64,000 bases of DNA from Bacteroidales bacterium 6E (GTDB lineage: Bacteria; Bacteroidota; Bacteroidia; Bacteroidales; Prolixibacteraceae): contig DF970666.1 in NCBI GenBank assembly GCA_001270045.2, positions 1-64,000 on the forward strand, written 5' to 3'. The position numbers and the translations under genes are program-made. The notes under the pieces were generated by a model that was not told the DNA's origin, did not search any database, and saw nothing but the letters and a program-made list of their open reading frames with translations. This document shows positions 40,588 to 49,665 of this stretch, piece by piece; the stretch's first letter is position 1; every line of letters begins with the position of its first letter.

Positions 40588-42027
40588 ATGAATCCATTGT
40601 CTGTACTGGCCGTCATCACAGGATATTTCGGCCTTCTTTTGATCATATCGTGGTTCACTTCACGGGGAGCCACATCAACCACGTTTTTTACGGCCAACCG
40701 AAAATCTCCCTGGTTTCTGGTTGCTTTCGGAATGGTGGGAGCCACTTTGTCGGGCGTGACCTTTATCTCTGTTCCTGGTGAGGTTTATAATTCGGCCTTT
40801 GCATATCTTCAGTTCGTTTTGGGTAACCTGGTTGGATACTGGTTGGTGGCAGGGCTATTGCTACCAGTGTATTATCGGCTCAATCTGGTTTCGATTTATT
40901 CCTATCTGGGTGATCGCTTTGGGGAATTCGCCCATAAAACCGGATCGGCATTTTTTATCTTGTCAAAACTGATTGGGGCAGCGTTCAGGTTATATCTCGT
41001 CGCCGGAGTCCTTCAGCTCGCTTTTTTTGAAGCCTATGGCATCCCTTTTTCCGTGACGGTATTCGTGAGTATTGCACTGATATGGATTTATACCTTTCGG
41101 GGGGGAATCAAAACCATTGTCTGGACCGATACTCTCCAGACCCTTTTCCTTGTATCGGCGGTGGTACTGACCATCTCATCCATTGCAGACAGCCTGGGTT
41201 GGAGTTTTGGACAAATGATCCGTGAAGTTAGCTCCGATAATTACTCCACCATATTTACATGGGATTGGAAATCAGGGAATAATTTCTTTAAACAGTTTTT
41301 TGCAGGGATGTTTACCACTCTCGTTATGGTTGGTATGGATCAGGATATGATGCAAAAGAACCTGACCTGCAAGAACAAGCGGGAAGCCCAAAAAAACATG
41401 GTTGTTTTCAGTTTGGCATTTTTGATCACCGTTTTTCTCTTCTTAAGTTTAGGTGTCCTTCTGATCCGATATGCAGCCGAGCACCAGATTGCCGTTCCTG
41501 CAGCAACCGATGATCTTTATCCATTGCTGGCATTGAATCATTTTGGATTCGCCGTTGGTATCGCATTTCTTATCGGGGTAATCGCTGCCGCATATTCAAG
41601 TGCTGACTCTGCCTTGACAGCTCTCACCACCACGGTCAATATCGATTTTCTCCAGACAAAGAACTACAGCGAAAAGAAAAAGGTGAAAGTGAGAATGGTG
41701 TCTCATCTTGTTTTTTCAATACTTCTGGGTTTAACCATTTTGATATTCAGGGCTATCAATAATGAGAGTGTGGTAGTTGCTGTCTTTAAGGTGGCCGGTT
41801 ATACCTATGGACCAATACTTGGACTTTTTCTTTTTGGATTGTTCTCCAGACGTGCGATCATTGATCGTCTTACTCCTTTTATAGCCGTTCTTGCGCCATT
41901 GATTTCATACATCATTTCACTGAATTCTGAGAAGTGGTTGTGGGGTTATAAATTCGGATTTGAAATATTGATTTTAAATGGACTGATCATGATTTTGGGA
42001 TTGTATGCAATTTCAAATCGTAAATAA
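40588..42027 (+). CDS. Sodium:solute symporter (SSS family)
   Basis: 479 residues with 13 or so membrane helices. SSS signatures: FTANRKSPWFLVAFGMVGATLSGVTFISVPG near the start and GIAFLIGVIAAAYSSADSALTALTTT in the second half (Na+ site region). It would take up a sugar or related small molecule with sodium. The substrate is not known; since it is 4 bp after namZ, MurNAc or a GlcNAc-MurNAc product is a reasonable guess. Followed after ~107 bp by a gene of different type. Confidence 0.88.
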   Translation: MNPLSVLAVITGYFGLLLIISWFTSRGATSTTFFTANRKSPWFLVAFGMVGATLSGVTFISVPGEVYNSAFAYLQFVLGNLVGYWLVAGLLLPVYYRLNLVSIYSYLGDRFGEFAHKTGSAFFILSKLIGAAFRLYLVAGVLQLAFFEAYGIPFSVTVFVSIALIWIYTFRGGIKTIVWTDTLQTLFLVSAVVLTISSIADSLGWSFGQMIREVSSDNYSTIFTWDWKSGNNFFKQFFAGMFTTLVMVGMDQDMMQKNLTCKNKREAQKNMVVFSLAFLITVFLFLSLGVLLIRYAAEHQIAVPAATDDLYPLLALNHFGFAVGIAFLIGVIAAAYSSADSALTALTTTVNIDFLQTKNYSEKKKVKVRMVSHLVFSILLGLTILIFRAINNESVVVAVFKVAGYTYGPILGLFLFGLFSRRAIIDRLTPFIAVLAPLISYIISLNSEKWLWGYKFGFEILILNGLIMILGLYAISNRK

Positions 42028-42134
42028 TACGTTCGATTCGATATTTGTTTATATTTGTTAAAAAATGTAAATTCTTATTTGGTATTTTTGTAATAAAGTC
42101 AGCATCCAGTACGTTTTTATAAAAAATCGGCGCA

Positions 42135-43583
42135 TTGGTCAAATATCTTTATCAAATATTGCTGGTGGCTCTTGTTTTTGTGGCGGTTTATGCCTGCGAA
42201 GACGAGAAGTATCTGACGTCTCCTGATGCACAGTTGCGCTTTTCTGCCGATACCATTACATTCGATACTATCTTCACCACTATTGGTTCCACTACCCGTC
42301 TTTTGAAGATTTTCAACCCTTATCATGAGAAAGTCATGATATCAAGCATCAAAATGGGTTCAGGCGAGTTGTCGAATTTCAGGATGAACATTAACGGAAT
42401 GGCTGCCAATGAAGCCTATGATGTTGAAATTCCACCCAATGACAGCATATTCATTTTTGTGGAGGTTACAGTCGATCCCAATGGAGGAAACAGTCCGATG
42501 GTTATAAAGGACAGTATTGAGTTTACAACAAATTTTAATTTTCAAAATATTAAACTGATTGCATGGGGACAGGATTTCCACCTGATTCGAAAATCAGTCT
42601 TGAAAACTTCGAGGTGGAGCAATGATAAGCCTTATCTCGTATATGATTACGCCTATGTTGACTCATTGGCAACATTGACCATTGATCCCGGAGCAAGAAT
42701 TTATTTCCACAAAGGGGCCGGGTTGTATGTCAAAGGCAATATCATATCAAACGGTACCCGTGAGCAGCCAGTCATTTTTACGGCAGACCGGCTCGAACAA
42801 GCTTATGCCAATGTTCCTGACCAATGGAATGGCATTTTATTGTTTTCGGGGAGTAAGGGGAATGTATTTAATTATACACAAATCAGGAACGCAAACATTG
42901 GTTTGCAGGTTGGTACCCTTGAGCATGAGGGTAATGCATCTGCAACCCTGTCGAATGTACGTATCGAAAATATGGCTTATGCGGGCATTTTTGCACTGAA
43001 ATCAAAGATCACCGCTTACAATAGCATTATTGCCAATTGTGGTTTTTATGCAACTGCATTATTGGTGGGAGGCGAATACGAATTCTATCACAGTACCATC
43101 GCCAACTATTGGGGTGGTTATTCCCGGAAACCAAGAACCACCAGTTCACTGGCCATTTCAAATTTGGTACAGTATCCTAATCCTGATGGAAGCAATAATG
43201 TTTTTTCGGGAGACTTGAATAAGGCTCATTTCGGGAATTGTATCATTTATGGTAACAATCCTGTGGAATTGGAGCTGGGCAACAATGGTGAGAATTTGTT
43301 TAATTTCTTCTTTGATCATTGCATAATACAGGTGCCCGATACTTTCAATATCTCCAACCGTAACCATTATAACAACGTCTGGAAGGGCAAAAATTTTGAC
43401 CCAAAATTTGTTGATCCATATCAGAAGTTGGTTTTTGAATTGGATACCCTTTCACCTGCCAAGGATCGTGGCAGCCAAGCTTATGCGAAAATGTTTCCGT
43501 TTGATTTTAAGGGAAGCGACCGAACTGCTGACGCTGGTCCTGATTTAGGTGCGTTTGAAAGGATCGAGAAAAAAGTGCAATAG
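42135..43583 (+). CDS. Lipoprotein with right-handed parallel beta-helix
   Basis: 482 residues from a TTG start at 42135 (read as MVKYLYQILL); no ATG exists before the signal peptide. Lipobox is FVAVYAC. The first ~150 residues look like an Ig-like or abnormal-spindle-like beta domain (FDTIFTTIGSTTRLLKIFNPYHEKVMISSI). Residues ~180-420 are parallel beta-helix repeats (GAGLYVKGNIISNGTREQPVIFTADR, GNASATLSNVRIENMAYAGIF, SKITAYNSIIANCGFYATALLV). It ends with a DRTADAGPDLGAFE motif of choice-of-anchor or pectate-lyase-like proteins. A surface or periplasmic role is likely; substrate unknown. Confidence 0.75.
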   Translation: MVKYLYQILLVALVFVAVYACEDEKYLTSPDAQLRFSADTITFDTIFTTIGSTTRLLKIFNPYHEKVMISSIKMGSGELSNFRMNINGMAANEAYDVEIPPNDSIFIFVEVTVDPNGGNSPMVIKDSIEFTTNFNFQNIKLIAWGQDFHLIRKSVLKTSRWSNDKPYLVYDYAYVDSLATLTIDPGARIYFHKGAGLYVKGNIISNGTREQPVIFTADRLEQAYANVPDQWNGILLFSGSKGNVFNYTQIRNANIGLQVGTLEHEGNASATLSNVRIENMAYAGIFALKSKITAYNSIIANCGFYATALLVGGEYEFYHSTIANYWGGYSRKPRTTSSLAISNLVQYPNPDGSNNVFSGDLNKAHFGNCIIYGNNPVELELGNNGENLFNFFFDHCIIQVPDTFNISNRNHYNNVWKGKNFDPKFVDPYQKLVFELDTLSPAKDRGSQAYAKMFPFDFKGSDRTADAGPDLGAFERIEKKVQ

Positions 43584-43585
43584 GA

Positions 43586-44608
43586 ATGTTTTTTCGTTGG
43601 TTATTGGCTATAATGGCCATTTTTCTTCACTTTACATTTTACGGACAAGAGAAGCAGGCATTTGTGATGTTCTACAATGTCGAGAATCTGTTCGATGTAA
43701 GAAATGATCCTGAAACTTCTGACGATGAGTTTTTGCCGGGTGGTGACCGGCATTGGAATTCCTTCCGGATGAACCTGAAGCTGAATAATATTGCCAAAGT
43801 GATTTCCAATACCGGAAATTGGGAACCTCCTGCTATTATAGGATTTTGTGAAATTGAAAATCGATATGTCCTGGAACGCCTGGTTGCTAAGAAGGCACTC
43901 CAAAATTGGAATTATCGGATAATCCATAAGGATTCGCCTGATGAGAGGGGAATTGATGTTGCAGCCATTTACCGTCCTGATCAGTTTTTACCTCTTAGAT
44001 ACTGGTATTTCCCCATGACAGGTGAGTCAGGTGAGAAGAACCAGTCAAGAGAAATTCTTGCCATTACTGGTGTTTTGGCAAATCGTGATACAATTCACTT
44101 ATTTTTTAACCATTGGCCTTCCAGATATAGCGGGCTTATGGAGACAAGAGACGGTAGAAACAAAGCGGCAAGTATCTTGAAGAAAGAAGTGGAAATGCTT
44201 CAAAAGACCTATGTTTATCCCCATATCATCATTATGGGAGATTTTAATGATCAGCCTTTTGATCAAAGCCTTACAAGACACCTAAGAGCTTCCAATGAGA
44301 TGGGATCAAATCCTGATCAGTTATATAATCTTAGTTATTATTGGGTAAGCCAGAATCGTGGCACATTGAAACATCAGGCTGAGTGGAACGTATTTGACCA
44401 GATCTTTGTGTCTGGGAGCATGCTCGGGACCACGCGGAAACTTTATGTAACACAGCGTGACGCCGAAATTTTGGAGGCTAACTTTTTATTCACCCAAGAT
44501 GAAAAGTATTTCGGGAGGAAACTCTTCAGGACATATGAGGGGTACAAATATAAAGGGGGATTCAGCGATCACCTGCCTGTTATTCTGGGAGTGCGGATCA
44601 GGGAATAA
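43586..44608 (+). CDS. Endonuclease/exonuclease/phosphatase (EEP) family protein
   Basis: 340 residues with an N-terminal signal peptide (MFFRWLLAIMAIFLHFTFYG). EEP motifs are present: FYNVENLFD, IIGFCEIENR (metal glutamate), NHWPSRYSG, IIMGDFNDQP (Asp-Asn pair) and FSDHLPVILGV at the end. It is thus a secreted phosphodiesterase, nuclease or phosphatase. The gene begins 2 bp after the beta-helix gene stop, so the two are coupled. It ends 10 bp before the convergent cca gene. Confidence 0.88.
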   Translation: MFFRWLLAIMAIFLHFTFYGQEKQAFVMFYNVENLFDVRNDPETSDDEFLPGGDRHWNSFRMNLKLNNIAKVISNTGNWEPPAIIGFCEIENRYVLERLVAKKALQNWNYRIIHKDSPDERGIDVAAIYRPDQFLPLRYWYFPMTGESGEKNQSREILAITGVLANRDTIHLFFNHWPSRYSGLMETRDGRNKAASILKKEVEMLQKTYVYPHIIIMGDFNDQPFDQSLTRHLRASNEMGSNPDQLYNLSYYWVSQNRGTLKHQAEWNVFDQIFVSGSMLGTTRKLYVTQRDAEILEANFLFTQDEKYFGRKLFRTYEGYKYKGGFSDHLPVILGVRIRE

Positions 44609-44618
44609 TGACAGGTGG

Positions 44619-46052
44619 CTATGTTGCCTGCCTGTTTACCGGGTAAAGGCCAATTTCGGCAGCTTTATCAAGCATTAGCCTATAGGCTTCTTCATGGTTA
44701 TTGCTTATAAGGCCATCCAGGATTGCGTCTTTGATGGCATTCTTAATGATACCGATTTCCCTTCCAGGTGGGATTCCAAAGGTTTCCATGATTTCCTCCC
44801 CGCTGACCGGCGGCTGGAAATTCCGGATGGCATCTTTTTCATCAATCTCCTTTAATTTCTGCCTTACGATCTGAAAGTTTTCGAGATGCCGTCGGACTTT
44901 CTCCTGATTCTTTGATGTGATGTCTGCTTCACAGAGGGTCATCAGGTCATCAATATCGTCGCCGGCATCGAACAGCAATCTTCGCACTGCCGAATCGGTT
45001 ACCTCTTCCTCAACCAAAGCAATTGGGCGCATATGGAGTTCAACCATTTTCTGGACAAACTTCATTTTTTCATTCAGGGGAAGTTTCATCCGTTTAAAGA
45101 TTCCCGGAACCATTTTGGCACCCACATAATTGTGTCCGTAAAATGTCCAGCCTATACCTTCCACGAATCTCTTAGTGGCGGGTTTCGCTATATCGTGCAA
45201 AATGGCCGACCAACGAAGCCAAAGGTTGTCGGATTTATGTGCAAGTTGATCCAATACCTTCAGGGTGTGATAAAAATTGTCTTTATGGGCAATGCCTTTG
45301 ATTGAGTCAACCCCTTTCATCTTTTGCAGCTCGGGAAATACCAAAGGAAGAAGTCCTGTTTCCTCCATCAGGATAATGCCTTTGGAAGGTTTGTCAGCCA
45401 AAACGATCTTGTTGAGTTCTTCCATGGTTCTTTCAGGCGAAACAATGGACATGCGGTTTCGGTTTCGGGCTATGGCAGACAAGGTTTCATCGTTGATGGA
45501 AAAGCCAAGTTGCGTGGCAAATCGGATGGCTCTCATCATTCGCAAAGGATCGTCAGAAAATGTAATGTCCGGATCCAAAGGAGTTCTGATGATTCCCAGC
45601 CTGAGATCCTCTATCCCATTAAAAGGATCGATAAAGTCACCATAATTTTGGCCATTTAACTGAATGGCCATGGCATTGATGGTAAAATCCCTTCTTTTCT
45701 GGTCATCTTCCAGAGTTCCGTCTTCAACTATCGGCTTTCTTGAATTTCGTTGGTATGATTCCCGCCTGGCGCCAACAAACTCAATGTCGAGATTGCGATA
45801 GCGCAGCATTGCCGTACCAAAATTCTTAAAAACGGTAACCTTTTGCTTTAAACCAAGCTTCTCTCCGACTTTTTCTGCCAACATGATCCCATTGCCAACC
45901 GTCATGATGTCAATGTCTGTACTTGGTCTGTTAAGGATAATGTCCCTGACAAAACCTCCGATAACAAATGCAGGCTGCCCGAGTTCGTCAGCAGCCTGTG
46001 CTATTACCTTAAATATATTCCGGTTAAGTATCTTCTGAATTTTCTTGTCCAC
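44619..46052 (-). CDS. cca: CCA tRNA nucleotidyltransferase / HD-domain family
   Basis: 477 residues. The nucleotidyltransferase core has the class II signature VIGGFVRDIILNRPSTDIDIMTVG with the metal aspartates, then RRDFTINAMAI and RMMRAIRFATQLGF. A C-terminal HD domain (LRWSAILHDIAKP, GHNYVGAKM) follows. It adds or repairs 3' CCA on tRNAs, and the tRNA in this window indeed lacks an encoded CCA. Poly(A) polymerase activity cannot be excluded from sequence alone. It is divergent from trxA. Confidence 0.92.
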   Translation of the reverse strand: MDKKIQKILNRNIFKVIAQAADELGQPAFVIGGFVRDIILNRPSTDIDIMTVGNGIMLAEKVGEKLGLKQKVTVFKNFGTAMLRYRNLDIEFVGARRESYQRNSRKPIVEDGTLEDDQKRRDFTINAMAIQLNGQNYGDFIDPFNGIEDLRLGIIRTPLDPDITFSDDPLRMMRAIRFATQLGFSINDETLSAIARNRNRMSIVSPERTMEELNKIVLADKPSKGIILMEETGLLPLVFPELQKMKGVDSIKGIAHKDNFYHTLKVLDQLAHKSDNLWLRWSAILHDIAKPATKRFVEGIGWTFYGHNYVGAKMVPGIFKRMKLPLNEKMKFVQKMVELHMRPIALVEEEVTDSAVRRLLFDAGDDIDDLMTLCEADITSKNQEKVRRHLENFQIVRQKLKEIDEKDAIRNFQPPVSGEEIMETFGIPPGREIGIIKNAIKDAILDGLISNNHEEAYRLMLDKAAEIGLYPVNRQAT

Positions 46053-46175
46053 GCTGTATTTGTTGTGCGATTCTAATCTGACAATTTTGTCAAAGATGTG
46101 ACAAAATTACAATAAATTCAGTTTTTTCATGGTAATTTTACCGTAATTGGAATGTGGTATGTCATTTGCATAGAC

Positions 46176-46195
46176 ATATCTAGATAATTAGATAT
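46176..46195. promoter_or_regulatory. Inverted repeat upstream of trxA
   Basis: ATATCTA-N6-TAGATAT is a perfect 7-bp inverted repeat, 21 bp before the trxA ATG and in the gap between divergent cca and trxA. It is a candidate operator; the binder is unknown. Confidence 0.4.
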
Positions 46196-46216
46196 ATAAT
46201 ATTTAAACGCAGTATT

Positions 46217-46585
46217 ATGTTAGAACATTTAACAAAGGAAACTTTTAAAGAAAAGGTTTTCAACTGGGAAGAGAATAAGGATTGGAAATATGAAGGATCC
46301 GTGCCTTGTATGATTGATTTTTATGCAGATTGGTGTGGCCCGTGCAAAATGGTGGCTCCAATTCTGGAAGAACTTCAAAAAGAGTATGGTGACTCAATCG
46401 TCATTTACAAGGTCGACACCGAAGATCAGCAGGAACTTGCAGGTATGTTTGGAATCCAGAGTATTCCCTCTCTGCTGTTTGTTCCCATGGATGGCCAACC
46501 ACAGATGGCGATGGGTGCCCTTCCCAAGAATACTTTTGAACGGGCTATTGCCGATGTACTGAAAGTTGAAAAACCAGTTAATTAA
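46217..46585 (+). CDS. trxA: Thioredoxin
   Basis: 122 residues with the active site WCGPC in MIDFYADWCGPCKMVAPIL, the cis-proline at SIPSLLF and a slightly long N-terminus with an insertion (FNWEENKDWKYEG) that is usual in Bacteroidota thioredoxins. No signal peptide, so it is a cytosolic disulfide reductase. Its stop overlaps the murF stop by 4 bp (convergent). Confidence 0.92.
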   Translation: MLEHLTKETFKEKVFNWEENKDWKYEGSVPCMIDFYADWCGPCKMVAPILEELQKEYGDSIVIYKVDTEDQQELAGMFGIQSIPSLLFVPMDGQPQMAMGALPKNTFERAIADVLKVEKPVN

Positions 46586-47877
46586 ATAATTACATCCAGG
46601 ACCCTTTCCAGTCCAATACCTCTGGATCCCTTGATCAGGATGAGGTTATCGGTAATGGGATTGACGGTAAGATATTGAGCCAAATCTGCAACCTGTTTAA
46701 ACCCGGTACACTTTTCGGGGAGGTTGCATTGGTTGAATAATTCGCCCACAACGAAGGTCCGGCAAATGGGGGAGCTTGCCACGAGGTCAATAATTTTCTG
46801 ATGTTCAAAAGGAGAATATTCACCGAGTTCAAGCATATCCCCAATGATCAGTGTCTTGCTGGGATGGTCGATGGATACAAAATTATGAATGGATGCCTGC
46901 ATGCTGGACGGATTAGCATTGTAGGCATCCATTATTATTTGGTTGCTCTGGGTCTTGATCATTTGAGAGCGGTTATTCGATGGAACATAGGTTTCCAGGC
47001 CTTCTTTAATCACCAATGGATCTACTCCGAAGTACTTTCCGATGGCAGCGGCAGCCAAAACATTTTCGGTATTGTAATTTCCAATCAATTTGGTATTGAT
47101 ATATAAAATGCCCGAGGGAAACCATGCCCTGACAGAAAGAAAGGGACCTGAATTCAAAGTTTCTCCCCTCAGGTATACCCCTTCTTCGTTACCATAAGTA
47201 ATTTTTGCATGAAAGTCAATGGCTGCTTCCATCAGGTATTTGTTACCTGCATTAATAAATAGGTGTCCATTCTTTTCGGCCAGGTACTGATACATTTCCG
47301 TTTTAGTCTGAATCACCATTTCGAAACTTCCAAAACCTTCCAGATGGGCTTTCCCAACATTAGTGATCAGTCCAAAATCCGGTTGTGCAATTCTACACAG
47401 GAAATCGATCTCTCCCGGATGGTTGGCTCCCATCTCCACGACCGCAAATTCGGTACTCTCATCCAGGGAAAGCAAGGTCAAGGGTACACCAATATGGTTA
47501 TTCAGGTTCCCCTGGGTATACCGGAGATTGAATTTTTTTGAAAGAACTGCTGCTGTGAGTTCTTTGGTGGTAGTTTTACCGTTGCTGCCGGTAATGGCCA
47601 GAATCGGGATCCCCAGTATTCTTCTATGATATGAAGAGAGGTTTTGTAATGTCAAAAGCACATCGTCGACCAAAATTATCCTGTCATCCTTTTGATCATA
47701 AAGTTCGTCAACTACTGCATAGGCCGCCCCATTGTCCAATGCTTGCCTGGCAAAGAGATTCCCATTGAAATTTGCGCCTTTCAGGGCAAAGAAGAGAGAA
47801 TCTTTTACCACTTTCCGACTGTCGGTGATTACAATGGGGTATTGCCTGAAAATTGTGTACAGAGATTGGATATCCAT
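46582..47877 (-). CDS. murF: UDP-N-acetylmuramoyl-tripeptide--D-alanyl-D-alanine ligase
   Basis: 431 residues. The Mur-ligase ATP site is ITGSNGKTTTKELTAAVL. Domain 1 includes VITDSRKVVKDSLFFALKG, the middle domain FAVVEMGANHPGEIDFLCRIAQPDFGLITNVGKAHLEGFGS and the C-terminal part MDAYNANPSSMQASI and LIIGDMLELGE. It adds D-Ala-D-Ala to UDP-MurNAc-tripeptide in the cytosol. It lies next to gldJ in the order murF-gldJ-porU-porV, an arrangement I recall from other Bacteroidota. A promoter (47898-47930) allows its own transcription. Confidence 0.95.
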   Translation of the reverse strand: MDIQSLYTIFRQYPIVITDSRKVVKDSLFFALKGANFNGNLFARQALDNGAAYAVVDELYDQKDDRIILVDDVLLTLQNLSSYHRRILGIPILAITGSNGKTTTKELTAAVLSKKFNLRYTQGNLNNHIGVPLTLLSLDESTEFAVVEMGANHPGEIDFLCRIAQPDFGLITNVGKAHLEGFGSFEMVIQTKTEMYQYLAEKNGHLFINAGNKYLMEAAIDFHAKITYGNEEGVYLRGETLNSGPFLSVRAWFPSGILYINTKLIGNYNTENVLAAAAIGKYFGVDPLVIKEGLETYVPSNNRSQMIKTQSNQIIMDAYNANPSSMQASIHNFVSIDHPSKTLIIGDMLELGEYSPFEHQKIIDLVASSPICRTFVVGELFNQCNLPEKCTGFKQVADLAQYLTVNPITDNLILIKGSRGIGLERVLDVII

Positions 47878-47897
47878 GGTTATGCATTAAATATTTG

Positions 47898-47930
47898 CAA
47901 ATATAATGGGATGAAGGTACTGTATACAAC
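47898..47930 (-). promoter_or_regulatory. Putative murF promoter
   Basis: GTTG (47930-47927), 21 bp, TATATTTG (47905-47898) on the minus strand. The -7 box is a full match, the -33 box matches three of four bases and abuts the hairpin 47928-47965. Confidence 0.4.
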
Positions 47931-47965
47931 ACGGGCCTTATTTCTTCTGAAACAAGGCCCGTGTT
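47928..47965. terminator. GC-rich hairpin between gldJ and murF
   Basis: A perfect 12-bp inverted repeat (AACACGGGCCTT / AAGGCCCGTGTT) with a 14-nt loop, 50 bp after the gldJ stop. The T-rich tail is on the plus strand, so on the gldJ side it is a stem without a T-run. Confidence 0.6.
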
Positions 47966-48014
47966 ATATTTTATTTTCGGACACTCAATGCCGCGTTTAC
48001 TTCATGATCTATTG

Positions 48015-49454
48015 TTAAAATCCTCCGGGACTGCCAACATTGGTCATGGCACATCTGAATCCAAGATCATTCATTGATTTTTCCTGTTGCAGGTACCTGC
48101 GGGCACCTGGAGTAAGCCAATAGGCACGGTCTTTCCATGAACCACCTTTGTATACCCTAACGTCGTCACCTATCAGCGATGAGAAATAGCCCTGACGGTC
48201 GTCCTGGATATACATATCCTCAGTTTTGTTATTGCCTGCCGATACCCAGTCATTTCCTTCAATCATCTGTGAATTGGGGTCACCATCCTTGAAATTCCTG
48301 TAGTCGGCTATGGTATCATAGACCATTTCACCATATTGGTTTTTCTCATAGTTGCCGTTGCCATCCCTTCTCGGAACAGTAAATACATTACCCCTGAAAG
48401 GTTGGAATTCAGCTACATCTTTAAAGTTCAGAGGGCGATATACATCGGCTACCCATTCATTGACATTGCCTGCCATACAGTAAAGCCCAAAATCATTGGG
48501 GATATAAGATCTTACGGGTGCCGCAATATCGGCGTTGTCGTTCAGTGCGCCGGCCATACCCATAAGGTCACCACGTCCGCGGGTAAAGTTGGCCTGCATT
48601 CTTCCCTTATTTTTCTTAGTGTCTACACGCATATGGGCTCCGTTCCATGGATACATTTTGCGGTCGGTCAACAGTTCACCTTCGGTGTTGCCAATAAGGC
48701 CATATGCTGCATATTCCCATTCAGCTTCGGTGGGAAGCCTGTATCTGGAAAGCAGGATTCCATCCTCCCAGCGCACCGGACGAACAGTTCCGTCAGCCAT
48801 TTCCTGTGGACGGCGGCCTGAAGTTCCGGCGTATAGCCCGGTAAGATATGTGTCGGTCGTAAATACATTTTGACCATTCTGTGCCAGATCGTGGGCCAGA
48901 ATACCCTTGCTCACCAGTATTTGCTCATTTACCCTGTCGGTACGCCATGAGGCATAGGCTTCAGCCTGTAGCCAGGAAACTCCGACTACCGGATAATCGC
49001 TGTAGGCAGGGTGGCGAAGGTAATTCTGGATGTAAGGTTCATTGTATGCAAGTTCTTCCCTCCATTGTAGCGTGTCAGGAAGGGCTGCCTCCATACGGGC
49101 CCTGTCGTTGGGATATACCCGACTGATCCAGTAAAGGTATTCACGATAGTCCTGATTTGAAACTTCGGCTTCATCCATCCAGAACGAAGCTACGGTAATT
49201 CTTCTAGGGACATTATCCCATTTTGACATCACGTCTTCCTCAACGCGGCCCATGGTAAATGTACCTCCCTCAATAAAAACCAATCCTGGACCACCTTCCT
49301 GCTTATAACCGGAAGTATAGGGTATATTGCCAGTTTCAGGATCATTGTATGTCCAGCCTGTTGTCTTTGATGATTGTTTTTTTGACCGGCTGAATAATCC
49401 GCATCCGGACAATAGAGCTGCGATCACTAAGAATATCAGAAGTTTGGCCTTCAT
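48015..49454 (-). CDS. gldJ: Gliding motility / T9SS lipoprotein GldJ (FGE-sulfatase fold)
   Basis: 479 residues from the ATG at 49454 (MKAKLLIFLVIAALLSGCGLF), which opens a lipoprotein signal peptide; the TTG at 49478 is less likely. The body is a formylglycine-generating-enzyme-like domain: FIEGGTFTMGRVEEDV, VASFWMDEAEVSNQDYREYL, VVGVSWLQAEAYASWRT, RLPTEAEWEYAAYG, YCMAGNVNEWVADVY, and VYKGGSWKDRAYWLTPGARRYL. GldK has the same fold, but the place beside porU and porV indicates GldJ, needed for T9SS assembly and stability at the outer membrane. A -7 box TATATTTG is at 49501-49494. Confidence 0.85.
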   Translation of the reverse strand: MKAKLLIFLVIAALLSGCGLFSRSKKQSSKTTGWTYNDPETGNIPYTSGYKQEGGPGLVFIEGGTFTMGRVEEDVMSKWDNVPRRITVASFWMDEAEVSNQDYREYLYWISRVYPNDRARMEAALPDTLQWREELAYNEPYIQNYLRHPAYSDYPVVGVSWLQAEAYASWRTDRVNEQILVSKGILAHDLAQNGQNVFTTDTYLTGLYAGTSGRRPQEMADGTVRPVRWEDGILLSRYRLPTEAEWEYAAYGLIGNTEGELLTDRKMYPWNGAHMRVDTKKNKGRMQANFTRGRGDLMGMAGALNDNADIAAPVRSYIPNDFGLYCMAGNVNEWVADVYRPLNFKDVAEFQPFRGNVFTVPRRDGNGNYEKNQYGEMVYDTIADYRNFKDGDPNSQMIEGNDWVSAGNNKTEDMYIQDDRQGYFSSLIGDDVRVYKGGSWKDRAYWLTPGARRYLQQEKSMNDLGFRCAMTNVGSPGGF

Positions 49455-49493
49455 ATTCACCTTATTATTGAATTTCAATTTTATTAAGTGTCA

Positions 49494-49501
49494 CAAATAT
49501 A
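49494..49501 (-). promoter_or_regulatory. Putative -7 box of gldJ
   Basis: Minus-strand TATATTTG, 39 bp before the gldJ ATG. No TTTG at -33. Confidence 0.4.
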
Positions 49502-49665
49502 ACTAAATCATTATTGCATTATTGTTTGCCAAAATGATTATTTCCCATGTGGGGAGCATATTCAACCGCATTTTTATTAACATGCGTGTTTGAATTCGGG
49601 CGCCAAAGTAGTTAATTTGCAATATTCAACAAGTAATTTCGTTCAACAATTTAAATTGAACCTGA

